64,000 bases of DNA from an uncultured Curvibacter sp. GTDB lineage: Bacteria > Pseudomonadota > Gammaproteobacteria > Burkholderiales > Burkholderiaceae_C. The position numbers and the translations under genes are program-made. Shown here piece by piece: positions 1-8,650 of this stretch; positions within the stretch are counted from its first letter, which is position 1; every line of letters begins with the position of its first letter. Under the pieces are notes generated by a model. That model was not told the DNA's origin. It saw nothing but the letters and a program-made list of their open reading frames with translations, and did no database searches. The stretch lies in the NCBI GenBank assembly GCA_903828535.1, contig CAIKMN010000031.1, positions 62,001-126,000 of the forward strand. Reading direction: 5' to 3'.

Positions 1-738
1 AAACGCGTCGAACAATTGCGCCTTCAAGACGAGCAAGGGTTTCTCCATGCTTCCGAGGAACAAGCCCGCTTAGAGGCTTTGTTGACCGAACGTTCAGACA
101 GCTTGGCCAAGCTCGCCACCCATTTGCAAAACGTGCGCGAGGAGGAGCGCGGCTTTTTGGCCAGAGAACTCCACGATGAATTGGGCGCTTTGCTGACCGC
201 CGCTAAGTTTGATGTGGCCCGCGTCAAAGCCAAATTAGAGGCCCAGCAAATCGACTTGGCGATGGAGCGCCTCAGCCACCTGACTCAAACTTTGAATTCA
301 GGCATCGCCCTTAAACGCCGCATGGTGGAAGATTTGCGGCCCTCTTCTTTAGACAATTTGGGCTTGGTCTCTGCGTTGGAAATATTGGCCCGTGAGTTCT
401 CCGAAGGCTCCAAATTGCCCGTGCACACGCAGCTCGAAGAAGTCAAGTTGTCAACCGACAGCGCGCTCACCGTTTACCGCTTGGTTCAAGAATCCTTGAC
501 CAACATCGCCAAACATGCGCAGGCCAAAAAAGTGGCGATTGAACTCGGCCAAACCCAAAGCGACGTGAGGGTGGTGGTGACGGACGACGGCGTAGGATTT
601 CCGACCTCAGAAATCAACCCCAAATCACATGGCCTGGCTGGCATGCACCACCGGGTCACGTCAGCAGGAGGTCGTCTGCGCATCAGCCGAGGCGGCCCTG
701 AGGGCGGGACTCGGGTAGAAGCTTATTTGCCCTTTTGA
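1..738 (+). CDS. Two-component sensor histidine kinase, NarX/UhpB type (5' end outside window)
   Basis: The reading frame is open from base 1, so the start and any sensor domain lie upstream. What remains is a short helical lead-in followed by a HisKA_3 dimerisation domain. The H-box RELHDELG carries the probable phospho-accepting His (codon at 172-174). A HATPase_c domain follows, with N-box (ESLTNIAKHA), G1 (DDGVGF) and G2 (GLAGMHHR) motifs. In this family the kinase phosphorylates a NarL/FixJ-type regulator; none is visible, so it is probably upstream. The gene ends convergent to coaD. The signal sensed cannot be inferred from this fragment. Confidence 0.9.
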   Translation, partial: KRVEQLRLQDEQGFLHASEEQARLEALLTERSDSLAKLATHLQNVREEERGFLARELHDELGALLTAAKFDVARVKAKLEAQQIDLAMERLSHLTQTLNSGIALKRRMVEDLRPSSLDNLGLVSALEILAREFSEGSKLPVHTQLEEVKLSTDSALTVYRLVQESLTNIAKHAQAKKVAIELGQTQSDVRVVVTDDGVGFPTSEINPKSHGLAGMHHRVTSAGGRLRISRGGPEGGTRVEAYLPF

Positions 739-751
739 AATAACCAAGCGG

Positions 752-773
752 TTGGGCTTTAAGCCCCTTTTTC
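752..773 (+). terminator. Possible weak terminator between the kinase gene and coaD
   Basis: A short GGGC/GCCC hairpin with an AT-rich loop is followed by CTTTTT on the plus strand. It overlaps the coaD stop codon and sits where two genes converge. The stem is only four strong pairs, so this is tentative. Confidence 0.3.
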
Positions 774-1259
774 AGAGGCCAATTTGCGTTTCAACGCGGC
801 CAGCACTTCAGGGGGCACGAACCGATCGACCGCCCCTCCCAACTTGGCAATTTCACGGACCAAGGTGGAGGATATCGATTGGTATTGCGGGCTGGGCGTC
901 AGGAACACCGTTTCGATGTCGGGCTTCAAGACTTGGTTCATGCCTGCCAGTTGAAACTCATAGTCAAAGTCGGTCGAGCTGCGCAAACCGCGCACCATCA
1001 CCTGGCCGCCTTGTGCCGCGACATAGTCGCTGACCAAGCCCTCAAAAGCGGCCACGCTCACGTTGGCAAGGGGGCTCACGACTTGCCTGACCAGCGCCAA
1101 ACGTTCTTCAAGGCTGAACAAGGTTTTTTTATGGTGAGCGATGGCCACCGCCACGATCAAATGATCAAACAAGCCCGCCGCACGGCGCAACATGTCCGAA
1201 TGGCCCCAGGTGATGGGGTCGAACGTGCCGGGATAAACGGCAATCACTTGGCGGCTCAT
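759..1259 (-). CDS. coaD: Phosphopantetheine adenylyltransferase
   Basis: CoaD catalyses the fourth step of coenzyme A synthesis, transferring AMP from ATP to 4'-phosphopantetheine to give dephospho-CoA in the cytoplasm. The protein is 166 residues, the usual length. It opens with the nucleotidyltransferase signature YPGTFDPITWGH (the T/HxGH class) and carries the later SSTLVREIA segment that is also typical. The ATG at 1259 is chosen over an upstream in-frame ATG at 1298 because an AGGAG lies seven bases before it and the conserved N-terminus starts there. It lies just downstream of rsmD on the same strand, a common pairing in proteobacteria. Confidence 0.97.
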   Translation of the reverse strand: MSRQVIAVYPGTFDPITWGHSDMLRRAAGLFDHLIVAVAIAHHKKTLFSLEERLALVRQVVSPLANVSVAAFEGLVSDYVAAQGGQVMVRGLRSSTDFDYEFQLAGMNQVLKPDIETVFLTPSPQYQSISSTLVREIAKLGGAVDRFVPPEVLAALKRKLASEKGA

Positions 1260-1298
1260 GCGGGGCTCCTGTCTTGGGTTGGTGATTTTGCAGGGCAA

Positions 1299-1958
1299 TT
1301 ATGCTGCTTTGGGCACCGCATTTTCGGGCACTCTTTGGAGCAAGTGCGCATGCACCTGGCCCGCTTTCAAATGGCGAAGAACGCGCCAAAGCGCCCTGGG
1401 CGCAGCGGTCGGGTCGTCTTGTTTTAGTCCCGGACAGATTGTTTGGTTCAGGGCCTCTTCATCCCAGACTTGAGGCGCTTCGAGGTAAATAAAACCCGCT
1501 GGCTTGACGGCCGCAGCGGCCAGTGGCAAGGCCTTGACGACCGCGTCACTGTCGTAAGGCGGATCAAGAAAGACCAAATCCAATGCGGCTTGGGTGCCCC
1601 ATTGCCTCAGCTGCACCAGGCCATCGCCGCGCACCACCGTCACGCCTTTGGCTTGCAAAAGCGTGACAGCGGTTTGCAAGTAGGCGGCCAAGTCACGCGA
1701 CTGCTCGACCAAACAAACGCGTGTCGCCCCGCGTGAGGCCGCCTCCAAGCCCAGCGCGCCCGTGCCCGCAAAGGCGTCCAAGCAATGCCAGCCCGTGAGG
1801 TCTTGGCCCAGCCAATTGAATAAGGTTTCACGCACCCGGTCGGGGGTTGGCCGCAAGCTCAGGGATTCGGGTGCGGTGGGCACCTTCAAACGGCGGCTTC
1901 GCCATTGACCCCCGACGATGCGTACCTCGCCCGCGTGTTCCTTTCGCTGGGGTCTCAA
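1299..1958 (-). CDS. rsmD: 16S rRNA (guanine(966)-N2)-methyltransferase
   Basis: RsmD methylates G966 of 16S rRNA in the assembled 30S subunit using S-adenosylmethionine. The sequence has the family start VRIVGGQWRSRRL, the SAM-binding segment DAFAGTGALGLEA and the catalytic DPPY motif in VFLDPPYD. The open frame extends further upstream, but that part lies inside the M16 peptidase gene. No ATG or GTG fits, so I chose the TTG at 1958, which overlaps the peptidase stop codon (TTGA) and follows a G-rich stretch. That gives 219 residues. The function is certain; the exact start is not. Confidence 0.93.
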   Translation of the reverse strand: MRPQRKEHAGEVRIVGGQWRSRRLKVPTAPESLSLRPTPDRVRETLFNWLGQDLTGWHCLDAFAGTGALGLEAASRGATRVCLVEQSRDLAAYLQTAVTLLQAKGVTVVRGDGLVQLRQWGTQAALDLVFLDPPYDSDAVVKALPLAAAAVKPAGFIYLEAPQVWDEEALNQTICPGLKQDDPTAAPRALWRVLRHLKAGQVHAHLLQRVPENAVPKAA

Positions 1959-3346
1959 GGCTGGGCCCCCACCAAGACCGTGGCCATTCGATTGGGTTGC
2001 AAATGACGGGCCATCGCGGTGCGCACTTCGGCCACCGTTAGGTGCTGAATCTGCTGCGTCCAAGTGTCCAAATAATTGAGCGGTAACCGATGTCGGGCCA
2101 TGTTGGCCACGTTGTCCAATAATTTGCGGTTGCTGTCGATGCGCAACGGGAATCCGCCAATTAAATTCTCTTTGGCGGCCTGTAATTCCGCCTCGGTGGG
2201 GCCTTCCTGCAAGAACGTGTCAAGCACTTCACGCGCGACCTTCAGGGCTTGATCGGCTTGGTCAGGTCGGGTTTGAAAACCGATGCTGAAAGCACCTTCG
2301 TGCAAACCTGGGCTGAATCCACTGGAAATGCTGTAGCTCAAACCCCGCTCTTCTCGCACCGCTTGGGTCAGTCGAGAAACAAAGCCGCCTCCCCCCAAAA
2401 TGTAATTGCCCACCAACAAAGGGAAATAGTCGGGGTCGCTGCGGTTGATGCCCGGTTGGCCCATGATCACATGGGCTTGGGCCGAGTCAAAAGGAATGCG
2501 CAAAGTTTGCGCCGCTTGCAAAGGGGCCACCCCCGGGATGGCGGGCAAGGCATTCGAAGCACAGTCTTTTCCTGAATGGGCATGGACTTCGGGGCTCAAA
2601 CCTCGTGTGAGCTGATTCACCGCCGCTTCAGCTTGCGCACGACTCAAGGCCCCCACCACCGTGGCGGTGGCTTGGCAGGGGTTCAGGGTGCGCTTCAAGT
2701 ATGCCTGCATGTCGCTGATTTGAATGGCGCCCAAGCTCGCTGCTGTGGCTTTTTGACCGTAGGGGTGATCGCCATAAACCGCCGGGCCAAAGGCTTTGGC
2801 GGCCACCGAGCCGGGTTGGGTTTCTGACTCTTTGAGGGCCGCTTGCCAACGCTCTTGTTCGCGCTGCCAAATGGGAGCAGGTAGGCTGGGGTCGGTCAAA
2901 ATTCTGGCCGCCAACGCCAAGGCGGGCTTCAGCTGGGCGGGGTCGGTCAAGGTGCGCAGCGAATAACTCAAGCGGTCGCCGCTGGCAGAGGCGCCAAAGC
3001 CCGCGCCCAAATCGGCCCAGGCTTCGCCCAATTGGTTCTCGTCCAAAGCCGGCCCTGCGGCTGAGGCTTTGACACCGAGACCCACGAGGTTGGCGGTGGC
3101 GGCCGCCAGGCCCGCTTGGCCTTTGGGGTCTCGCCGTGAACCCCCGTCGAATTCGATCAACACATCGACCATGGGAATGGCAGGGCTCTCCACCAAGAAC
3201 ACTTCAACGCCGTTGGCCTGTGTCCAATGTTGAACAGGAAGACCTGCTTGCACCGTGGTGGCCGCCGCGCCCAAAAGCAGGGTGATCAGGACACTTCGGC
3301 CCCTCCCCTTCATTTGCAAAACAACCGGATTTAAAAACGAGCGCAT
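1955..3346 (-). CDS. M16 family zinc-peptidase homologue lacking the HxxEH motif
   Basis: This is a periplasmic pitrilysin/processing-peptidase-like protein of about 463 residues. An N-terminal hydrophobic signal segment ends near TTVQA. The position where active M16 enzymes have HxxEH reads GQAGLAAATANLV, so the zinc ligands are missing. The C-terminal substrate-gripping motif (REERGLSYS) is retained. This matches the non-catalytic partner of two-subunit M16 peptidases. The gene overlaps the active paralogue upstream, and a heterodimer is the likely product. The ATG at 3346 follows AAGGTGA; in-frame ATGs also exist at 3367, 3379 and 3313. Confidence 0.88.
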   Translation of the reverse strand: MRSFLNPVVLQMKGRGRSVLITLLLGAAATTVQAGLPVQHWTQANGVEVFLVESPAIPMVDVLIEFDGGSRRDPKGQAGLAAATANLVGLGVKASAAGPALDENQLGEAWADLGAGFGASASGDRLSYSLRTLTDPAQLKPALALAARILTDPSLPAPIWQREQERWQAALKESETQPGSVAAKAFGPAVYGDHPYGQKATAASLGAIQISDMQAYLKRTLNPCQATATVVGALSRAQAEAAVNQLTRGLSPEVHAHSGKDCASNALPAIPGVAPLQAAQTLRIPFDSAQAHVIMGQPGINRSDPDYFPLLVGNYILGGGGFVSRLTQAVREERGLSYSISSGFSPGLHEGAFSIGFQTRPDQADQALKVAREVLDTFLQEGPTEAELQAAKENLIGGFPLRIDSNRKLLDNVANMARHRLPLNYLDTWTQQIQHLTVAEVRTAMARHLQPNRMATVLVGAQP

Positions 3347-3359
3347 CAGATTCACCTTA

Positions 3360-4793
3360 TCAGTCATGGCGGTGTTCACCCACGGCCCGTTTGGGGCGGT
3401 TGGGGTCCAAGGGCTGGGGCTTCAAAACACCAATGGTTAAGCCATCGTCACCGAAGTAGCGTTGCGCCACCGATTGCACTTGCTCGGGGGTGATGGCTTT
3501 CAAGGCCGCGATCAGGCGGGGACTGGCGTCCAAGGGAAACCCCAGGGCCCAGTAGGTGCCGAGTTCTTGCGCTTGGTTAAAGACCGAGTCCAACTTGTAA
3601 ACCTCACTGGCCACCCACTGCGTTTTGACGCGGTTCAACTCTGACGGGCTCACCCCTTTTTCGGCCACTGTTTTGACTTGTTCGCGCAACGCCGCGATCA
3701 CCGCTTCCACGGATTGCCCCGCCGCAGGCACTGCATCCAAGGTAAACAATTGCGGCCCACGGCCCATCATGCCGTTGCTGGCACCTGCACTGTCGGCCAA
3801 GCGCTGGGGGCCTTGGGTCAAGGCCTTGTCCAAACGGGCACCTGCATAGCCATCGAGCACGGCAGACAGAACGGTCAAGGCCAAGGCGTCTTGAGCGTTT
3901 TTCGACAACGGGGCGTTCAAACTTTCTAATTGAGGCACTTTGAAAGCCAGCGCCACATAGGCCTGCTCAGCAGGGGCTTTGAATTCAAAACGACGCATGC
4001 CCTTTTGTTCAGGCTCCAAACGGGGTTTGCGAACCGCCAAAGGGTGATCGGCGATGGGTTCGTAGTATTTTTTGGCCAAGGCCAGCGCCTGCTCTGGCGT
4101 CACGTCACCGGCAATCACCACTGCGGCATTGTGAGCGGCATACCACTTCTGCCAAAACTGACGCGCGTCGTCGGCGGTCATGCTGTCGAGGTCGCCCATC
4201 CAGCCAATCACCGAGCGGTGGTAAGGCGAGGCCAGAAAAGCCTGGGCATTCAACACCTCATGCAAGGCGGCACGCGGGTTGTCGTCGGTGCGCATGCGGC
4301 GCTCTTCTTTGATGACCTCAATTTCTTTGTTGAACTCCGCATCTGGCCACTGCATGTGGGCAAAACGGTCGGATTCCAAGGCCATCACATCGGCCAATTT
4401 ATCGGCAGGAATTTGCTGGAAAAAAGCGGTGAAGTCTTCGGTGGTGAAGGCATTTTCGCGCCCACCCAAACGCGCGACCGCACGCGAAAACTGCCCGGCA
4501 GGGACGGTGGGCGTGCCCTTGAACATCATGTGCTCCAGCGCATGGGCAATGCCGCTGGTGCCATCCACCTCGTCCATCGCGCCGACGCCCACCCACAGCA
4601 TGTGGGCCACCGTGGGCGCTCGGTGGTCAGGCTTGACGATCAGGGTCATGCCATTGGCCAGCTTGTACTCGGAAAGGCCTTCGGCTTGCGCCAGGGAGGC
4701 TGACGGCGTCACCAGGCATGTCGAGATGAGGGCCAAAAACAAGGCCACATGGTGAATTTTAAGGAAGGGCAAGGTGGGCATTTGCATTTTCAT
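3360..4793 (-). CDS. M16 family zinc peptidase, catalytic partner
   Basis: This is a pitrilysin-family metallopeptidase of about 477 residues with a signal peptide ending near SASLAQA, so it is probably periplasmic. The inverted zinc motif HALEH (HxxEH) is intact in the segment GIAHALEHMMFKGT, and the downstream acidic zinc ligand region (EVIKEERRMR) is present. Substrates are unknown; related enzymes degrade short peptides or transit-peptide-like fragments. It sits directly upstream of a catalytically dead paralogue and divergent from ftsY. The start is uncertain among ATGs at 4793, 4787 and 4781, none with a clear Shine-Dalgarno sequence. Confidence 0.92.
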   Translation of the reverse strand: MKMQMPTLPFLKIHHVALFLALISTCLVTPSASLAQAEGLSEYKLANGMTLIVKPDHRAPTVAHMLWVGVGAMDEVDGTSGIAHALEHMMFKGTPTVPAGQFSRAVARLGGRENAFTTEDFTAFFQQIPADKLADVMALESDRFAHMQWPDAEFNKEIEVIKEERRMRTDDNPRAALHEVLNAQAFLASPYHRSVIGWMGDLDSMTADDARQFWQKWYAAHNAAVVIAGDVTPEQALALAKKYYEPIADHPLAVRKPRLEPEQKGMRRFEFKAPAEQAYVALAFKVPQLESLNAPLSKNAQDALALTVLSAVLDGYAGARLDKALTQGPQRLADSAGASNGMMGRGPQLFTLDAVPAAGQSVEAVIAALREQVKTVAEKGVSPSELNRVKTQWVASEVYKLDSVFNQAQELGTYWALGFPLDASPRLIAALKAITPEQVQSVAQRYFGDDGLTIGVLKPQPLDPNRPKRAVGEHRHD

Positions 4794-4820
4794 AGAATGG
4801 GTCATTCTAAGAACCAATCC

Positions 4821-5858
4821 ATGTTCTCCTTTTTCAAGAAAAAAATAGCCCCAGTCTCGGCCCCTGCTTCTGCCCCAGCTTCTGCTGAGGCACAGGTCTC
4901 TTCACCCACAACCCCTTCACCCACAACGGCCGAGGTGGCGTTGGCTTCTGAACGGCCTCCAAGAGAAAGCTGGCTGCAACGCCTCAAATCCGGGCTGCGC
5001 AAAACTGGCGGACAACTGGCGTCGGTGTTCACCGGCACCCAGATCGACGAGGCCTTGTATGAAGAACTCGAAACCGCCTTGTTAATGGCAGACACGGGGG
5101 TCAAGGCGACCACCTACCTGCTCGACGACCTCAAGCAACGCGTTAAAGACACCAAGGCCGTCGAACCTGCGCAAGTCAAAGCCCTCCTGATCGAAACCTT
5201 GACGCAACTGCTCCAGCCGCTCGAAAAACCACTGCGGATTGGCCCTCAGACCCCCACCGTCATCATGGTGGCAGGGGTCAACGGCGCCGGCAAAACCACC
5301 TCGATCGGCAAACTGACCCAACATCTGGCCCAAAACGGGGCGGCAGTGCTGCTGGCCGCTGCCGACACCTTCCGCGCCGCCGCACGCGAACAACTCGGTG
5401 TCTGGGCTGACCGGAACACGGTTGAAATCGTCAGCCAAGCCGGGGGCGACCCCGCCGCCGTGAGCTTTGACGCCGTCAACGCCGGCCGAGCCCGTGGCAA
5501 AGATGTGGTCTTGGTGGACACAGCCGGCCGTTTGCCCACCCAAACCCATTTGATGGAAGAGCTGAAAAAGATCAAGCGGGTCGTCACCAAAGCCGATGCC
5601 TCCGCGCCCCACGAGGTGCTGCTGGTGATTGATGGCAACACGGGTCAAAACGCCTTGGCTCAGGTCCGTGCTTTTGACGAAGCGCTGGGACTGACCGGCT
5701 TGATCGTGACCAAACTCGACGGCACAGCCAAAGGCGGCGTCTTGGCGGCCATTGCCCGTGAACACCCCATTCCGGTCTATTTCATCGGCGTGGGCGAGCA
5801 ATTGGAAGACCTGCAGACCTTCAAGGCCCAAGAATTTGCGCAGGCGCTGCTGGAATAA
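4821..5858 (+). CDS. ftsY: Signal recognition particle receptor FtsY
   Basis: FtsY is the membrane-associated GTPase that docks SRP-bound ribosomes at the Sec translocon. The 345-residue protein has a short basic start (MFSFFKKK), a low-complexity Ala/Pro/Ser-rich A domain, then the N and G domains. The P-loop GVNGAGKTTS lies near residue 151, DTAGR near 233 and the guanine-specificity motif TKLDGTAKGG near 296. The acidic A domain is much shorter than in E. coli, as is common in Burkholderiales. The gene is divergent from the M16 peptidase pair with less than 30 bases between starts. Confidence 0.97.
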   Translation: MFSFFKKKIAPVSAPASAPASAEAQVSSPTTPSPTTAEVALASERPPRESWLQRLKSGLRKTGGQLASVFTGTQIDEALYEELETALLMADTGVKATTYLLDDLKQRVKDTKAVEPAQVKALLIETLTQLLQPLEKPLRIGPQTPTVIMVAGVNGAGKTTSIGKLTQHLAQNGAAVLLAAADTFRAAAREQLGVWADRNTVEIVSQAGGDPAAVSFDAVNAGRARGKDVVLVDTAGRLPTQTHLMEELKKIKRVVTKADASAPHEVLLVIDGNTGQNALAQVRAFDEALGLTGLIVTKLDGTAKGGVLAAIAREHPIPVYFIGVGEQLEDLQTFKAQEFAQALLE

Positions 5859-5886
5859 AGTCTAATCCGGCTGGAACCAGCTTAAA

Positions 5887-5916
5887 TTGGGGTTGATTGG
5901 GGTTGATTGGGGTTGA
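5887..5916 (+). repeat. Three perfect 10-bp tandem repeats
   Basis: TTGGGGTTGA occurs three times end to end in the gap between ftsY and rpoH. It does not belong to a gene. It may be a slippage-prone stretch; no function is evident. Confidence 0.85.
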
Positions 5917-6003
5917 ACGCCTCAGAACGGCGCTTGTCGACTGCAGCCTTTCAACGGCTCTAAAGGGTCAGTCATCGACAATGTGGCTTTTTTGCCGCTT
6001 CCT

Positions 6004-6036
6004 TGATTAGCACTCAGTCAAAGAGAGTGCTAATAT
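6004..6036 (+). promoter_or_regulatory. Perfect CIRCE element (HrcA operator) in the rpoH promoter region
   Basis: TTAGCACTC (6007-6015), a 9-base spacer and GAGTGCTAA (6025-6033) match the CIRCE consensus exactly in both arms and spacing. CIRCE is bound by the heat-shock repressor HrcA. It lies 53 bases before the proposed rpoH start. A TAATAT-like -10 box overlaps its right arm, so bound HrcA would be expected to block transcription of rpoH. The promoter boxes themselves are only tentative. Confidence 0.93.
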
Positions 6037-6086
6037 AGAGTCTACCGAGGTAAAATGCCTCTCAAATGACTCGAAAGGATGCCGGA

Positions 6087-7049
6087 ATGTCCCTTCAAAA
6101 CCAAGACTTAACGCCCGCACTGGCGCTGCCTGTCACTCAAAAAGAAACCGCTGCCCTGAGCTGGGGCTTGTTGCCCCCGCTGGGCAACCTCGACGCCTAC
6201 ATCACGGCCGTTAACCGCATGCCGATGCTGACGCCCGCTGAAGAGCAACAATTGGCCCGCGACCTGCGCGATCACAACGATGTGGAAGCCGCCGGCCGTT
6301 TGGTCATGTCCCACTTGCGCTTGGTCGTGTCCATTTCACGCCAATACTTGGGGTATGGGCTGCCTCACAGCGATTTGATCCAAGAAGGCAACCTTGGCCT
6401 CATGAAGGCCGTCAAGCGCTTTGACCCCGACCAAGGCGTGCGCTTGGTGAGCTACGCCATGCACTGGATCAAGGCTGAAATCCACGAATACATTTTGAAA
6501 AATTGGCGCATGGTCAAAGTGGCGACCACCAAAGCCCAGCGCAAATTATTCTTCAACTTGCGTTCCATGAAGCAAGGCTTCAAAGCCGATGCTGCTGACG
6601 ACGAGGGCACCCACCGCGACACCATGACCGAGAGCGAGGTCACACTGATGGCCCAACGCCTCAACGTGAAGCGCGAAGATGTGCAAGAAATGGAAATGCG
6701 CTTGTCGGGCGGTGATGTGCTGATTGACCCCAGCCCCAATGAAGATTCTGAAAAGGCGTTTGGACCGATCGCCTATTTGAGCGACGCGCACCACGAGCCC
6801 ACCGCCATGCTCGAAGCCCAGCACCATGACCGCTTGACCAGCGAAGGATTGGCATTGGCCTTGGAAAGCTTGGATGCCCGCAGCCGCCGCATCGTCGAAG
6901 AGCGCTGGCTCAAGGTGAATGACAACGGCACCGGCGGCATGACGCTTCACGAATTGGCGGCTGAATTTGGTGTGAGCGCCGAGCGCATCCGCCAAATCGA
7001 AGTGGCGGCCATGAAAAAGATGAAGACCGCTCTGGTTGAATTTGCTTAA
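6087..7049 (+). CDS. rpoH: RNA polymerase sigma-32 (heat-shock sigma factor)
   Basis: RpoH directs RNA polymerase to heat-shock promoters. The 320-residue protein has sigma region 2 (DLIQEGNLGLMKAVKRFDP), the diagnostic RpoH box QRKLFFNLR near residue 150, and a region 4 helix-turn-helix (LAAEFGVSAERIRQIE). The second in-frame ATG (6087) is preferred over 6066 because AAGGA lies eight bases before it. A perfect CIRCE operator upstream implies control by HrcA in addition to the usual post-transcriptional control of this protein. The stop is followed by TAATCCGTT repeats and the convergent SCO gene. Confidence 0.96.
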   Translation: MSLQNQDLTPALALPVTQKETAALSWGLLPPLGNLDAYITAVNRMPMLTPAEEQQLARDLRDHNDVEAAGRLVMSHLRLVVSISRQYLGYGLPHSDLIQEGNLGLMKAVKRFDPDQGVRLVSYAMHWIKAEIHEYILKNWRMVKVATTKAQRKLFFNLRSMKQGFKADAADDEGTHRDTMTESEVTLMAQRLNVKREDVQEMEMRLSGGDVLIDPSPNEDSEKAFGPIAYLSDAHHEPTAMLEAQHHDRLTSEGLALALESLDARSRRIVEERWLKVNDNGTGGMTLHELAAEFGVSAERIRQIEVAAMKKMKTALVEFA

Positions 7050-7070
7050 TCCGTTTAATCCGTTTAATCC
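7047..7070 (+). repeat. Short TAATCCGTT tandem repeat between rpoH and the SCO gene
   Basis: The unit TAATCCGTT is repeated, with the last copy incomplete. It spans the rpoH stop codon and the stop codon of the convergent SCO gene. Confidence 0.7.
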
Positions 7071-7714
7071 GCTAAAAGCAGTTGGACGTCGTCCAACAAC
7101 GCTTTCGCGCCAATGCCGTAGCGGCTGAACAACCTGACCCGGCCTTGCGGGTCAAACAGGTAGGTGCCCGCCGTGTGGTCGAGGGTGTAGGTGCCCGGCG
7201 TCTTGCCCTCGACCTTTTTGTAATAAATTTTGAAGGTCTTGGCAACCGCTTCCAATTGCGCGGGGCTGGCAGGGCGAAGGGCCACAAAACCGGCATTTGC
7301 ACCTGATTCGCCGCCCTGCTCCGCAAAACCCGCCATATAGGCTTGCAACACCTCGTTCGTGTCGCGCTCGGGGTCTAGTGAAACGAATACCACCTGCAAA
7401 CGCTCACCGGCCTTGCTGGCGACCTTCGACAATCCCCTTTTGACCTCAGCCAACTCAGCCAAGGTGGTGGGACAGACATCCGGGCATTGGGTGTAACCAA
7501 AAAAAACCGCCACCGCTTTGCCCTTGAAATCGCTCAAATGGCGCACTTGACCGGTGGTATCCGGCAATTCCAGTTGGTTGGCGTAGTCGGCGCCGGTGAT
7601 GTCCACGGACTTGAATTGGGGACGCTCAGAATGGCAGGCGCTTAAACCTAAAGTCATTAGACAGAGGAGCGCCCAAAGGCCCGACTTCAAAAGCAAAGAC
7701 AGATCAGACTTCAT
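7064..7714 (-). CDS. SCO1/SenC family copper chaperone lipoprotein
   Basis: SCO proteins are membrane-anchored thioredoxin-fold proteins that help load copper into the CuA site of cytochrome c oxidase subunit II. The 216-residue protein has a lipoprotein signal (LGLSAC, lipid-carrying Cys at residue 27) and the copper-binding CPDVC pair (Cys77 and Cys81). A distal His in TLDHTAGTYLFD completes the site. It is last in the heme/oxidase assembly cluster, directly after ctaB. The ATG at 7714 is chosen; a TTG at 7729 is also in frame. Confidence 0.95.
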   Translation of the reverse strand: MKSDLSLLLKSGLWALLCLMTLGLSACHSERPQFKSVDITGADYANQLELPDTTGQVRHLSDFKGKAVAVFFGYTQCPDVCPTTLAELAEVKRGLSKVASKAGERLQVVFVSLDPERDTNEVLQAYMAGFAEQGGESGANAGFVALRPASPAQLEAVAKTFKIYYKKVEGKTPGTYTLDHTAGTYLFDPQGRVRLFSRYGIGAKALLDDVQLLLAD

Positions 7715-7733
7715 GGGTTCAAACGGCAAGGCT

Positions 7734-8627
7734 TCAAAGATAGTGGTCCACCAAAAAAGCGGCGAACAACAAGCTCAGGTGGTACAAGGAAAAGCGAAAG
7801 GTGGCCCGCGACAGCTCATCGGAGTAGTTTTGCCACAATTTCCAAGCGTAACCAATGAACCCCAGGCTCAAGAACACGGCACAAACCAAATAAAAAACGC
7901 CACTCATGCCGTAGGCAAAGGGCATCACACACGCTGCGAACAGCACCAAGGTGTAGAGCAAGATTTGCAAACGCGTGAAGGCGTTGCCATGCGTGACGGG
8001 CAACATCGGCAAGCCCGATTGACGGTAATCCTCGACGCGGTAAAGCGCCAAGGCCCAAAAATGGGGCGGTGTCCACAAGAAAATAATGAGGAACAAAATC
8101 AAACTCTCGGCGCTGACCTCGCCCGTCATGGCCGCCCAGCCGAGCACCGGGGGCATGGCACCAGAGGCCCCTCCAATGACGATGTTTTGGGGCGTTAGGG
8201 GTTTCAAAATCACGGTGTAAATGACGGCATAACCGACAAAAGTAGCGAAGGTCAAAAGCATCGTCAGGGGGTTCACCCAAACATAAAGAATCACCGAACC
8301 CAGGCTGCAGAGCACCGTCGAAAAAACCAAGGCTTGCCAATCACTGAGCTGGCCTTGGGCGGTGGCACGCCAAGCCGTCCGGCGCATTTTGGCGTCAATG
8401 CCTTTTTCCACCAAGCAGTTGAACACCGCCGCTGCACCCGCCACCAGCCAAATGCCGACGCAAGCAATCAAGGCGAGTTGAACGTCGCCCCAACGGGGCA
8501 CGCCAGGCACGGCCAGCACCATGCCGATGAGGGCGCAAAACACAATCAACTGGACCACGCGTGGCTTGGTCAGTTGGTAGTACTGGCTGAGCAATGACAG
8601 CCTGGACAAAGGAACGACAGCGCTCAT
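7734..8627 (-). CDS. ctaB: Protoheme IX farnesyltransferase (heme O synthase)
   Basis: CtaB attaches a farnesyl group to heme b to make heme O, the precursor of heme A. The 297-residue polytopic UbiA-family protein has the first prenyl-diphosphate/Mg motif in [15 protein letters not shown] and the second in [13 protein letters not shown], with about nine hydrophobic segments. It follows ctaA and precedes the SCO chaperone, so the enzymes and chaperones that supply the oxidase with heme A and copper are adjacent. Confidence 0.97.
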   Translation of the reverse strand: MSAVVPLSRLSLLSQYYQLTKPRVVQLIVFCALIGMVLAVPGVPRWGDVQLALIACVGIWLVAGAAAVFNCLVEKGIDAKMRRTAWRATAQGQLSDWQALVFSTVLCSLGSVILYVWVNPLTMLLTFATFVGYAVIYTVILKPLTPQNIVIGGASGAMPPVLGWAAMTGEVSAESLILFLIIFLWTPPHFWALALYRVEDYRQSGLPMLPVTHGNAFTRLQILLYTLVLFAACVMPFAYGMSGVFYLVCAVFLSLGFIGYAWKLWQNYSDELSRATFRFSLYHLSLLFAAFLVDHYL

Positions 8628-8650
8628 TTAAAAATACCCATCAAGACCAT

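Noticed and set aside
5887-5916. 10-bp tandem repeats as plasmid-type iterons or a CRISPR remnant
   Set aside because: Only three direct copies with no spacers, no replication gene and no cas gene nearby.
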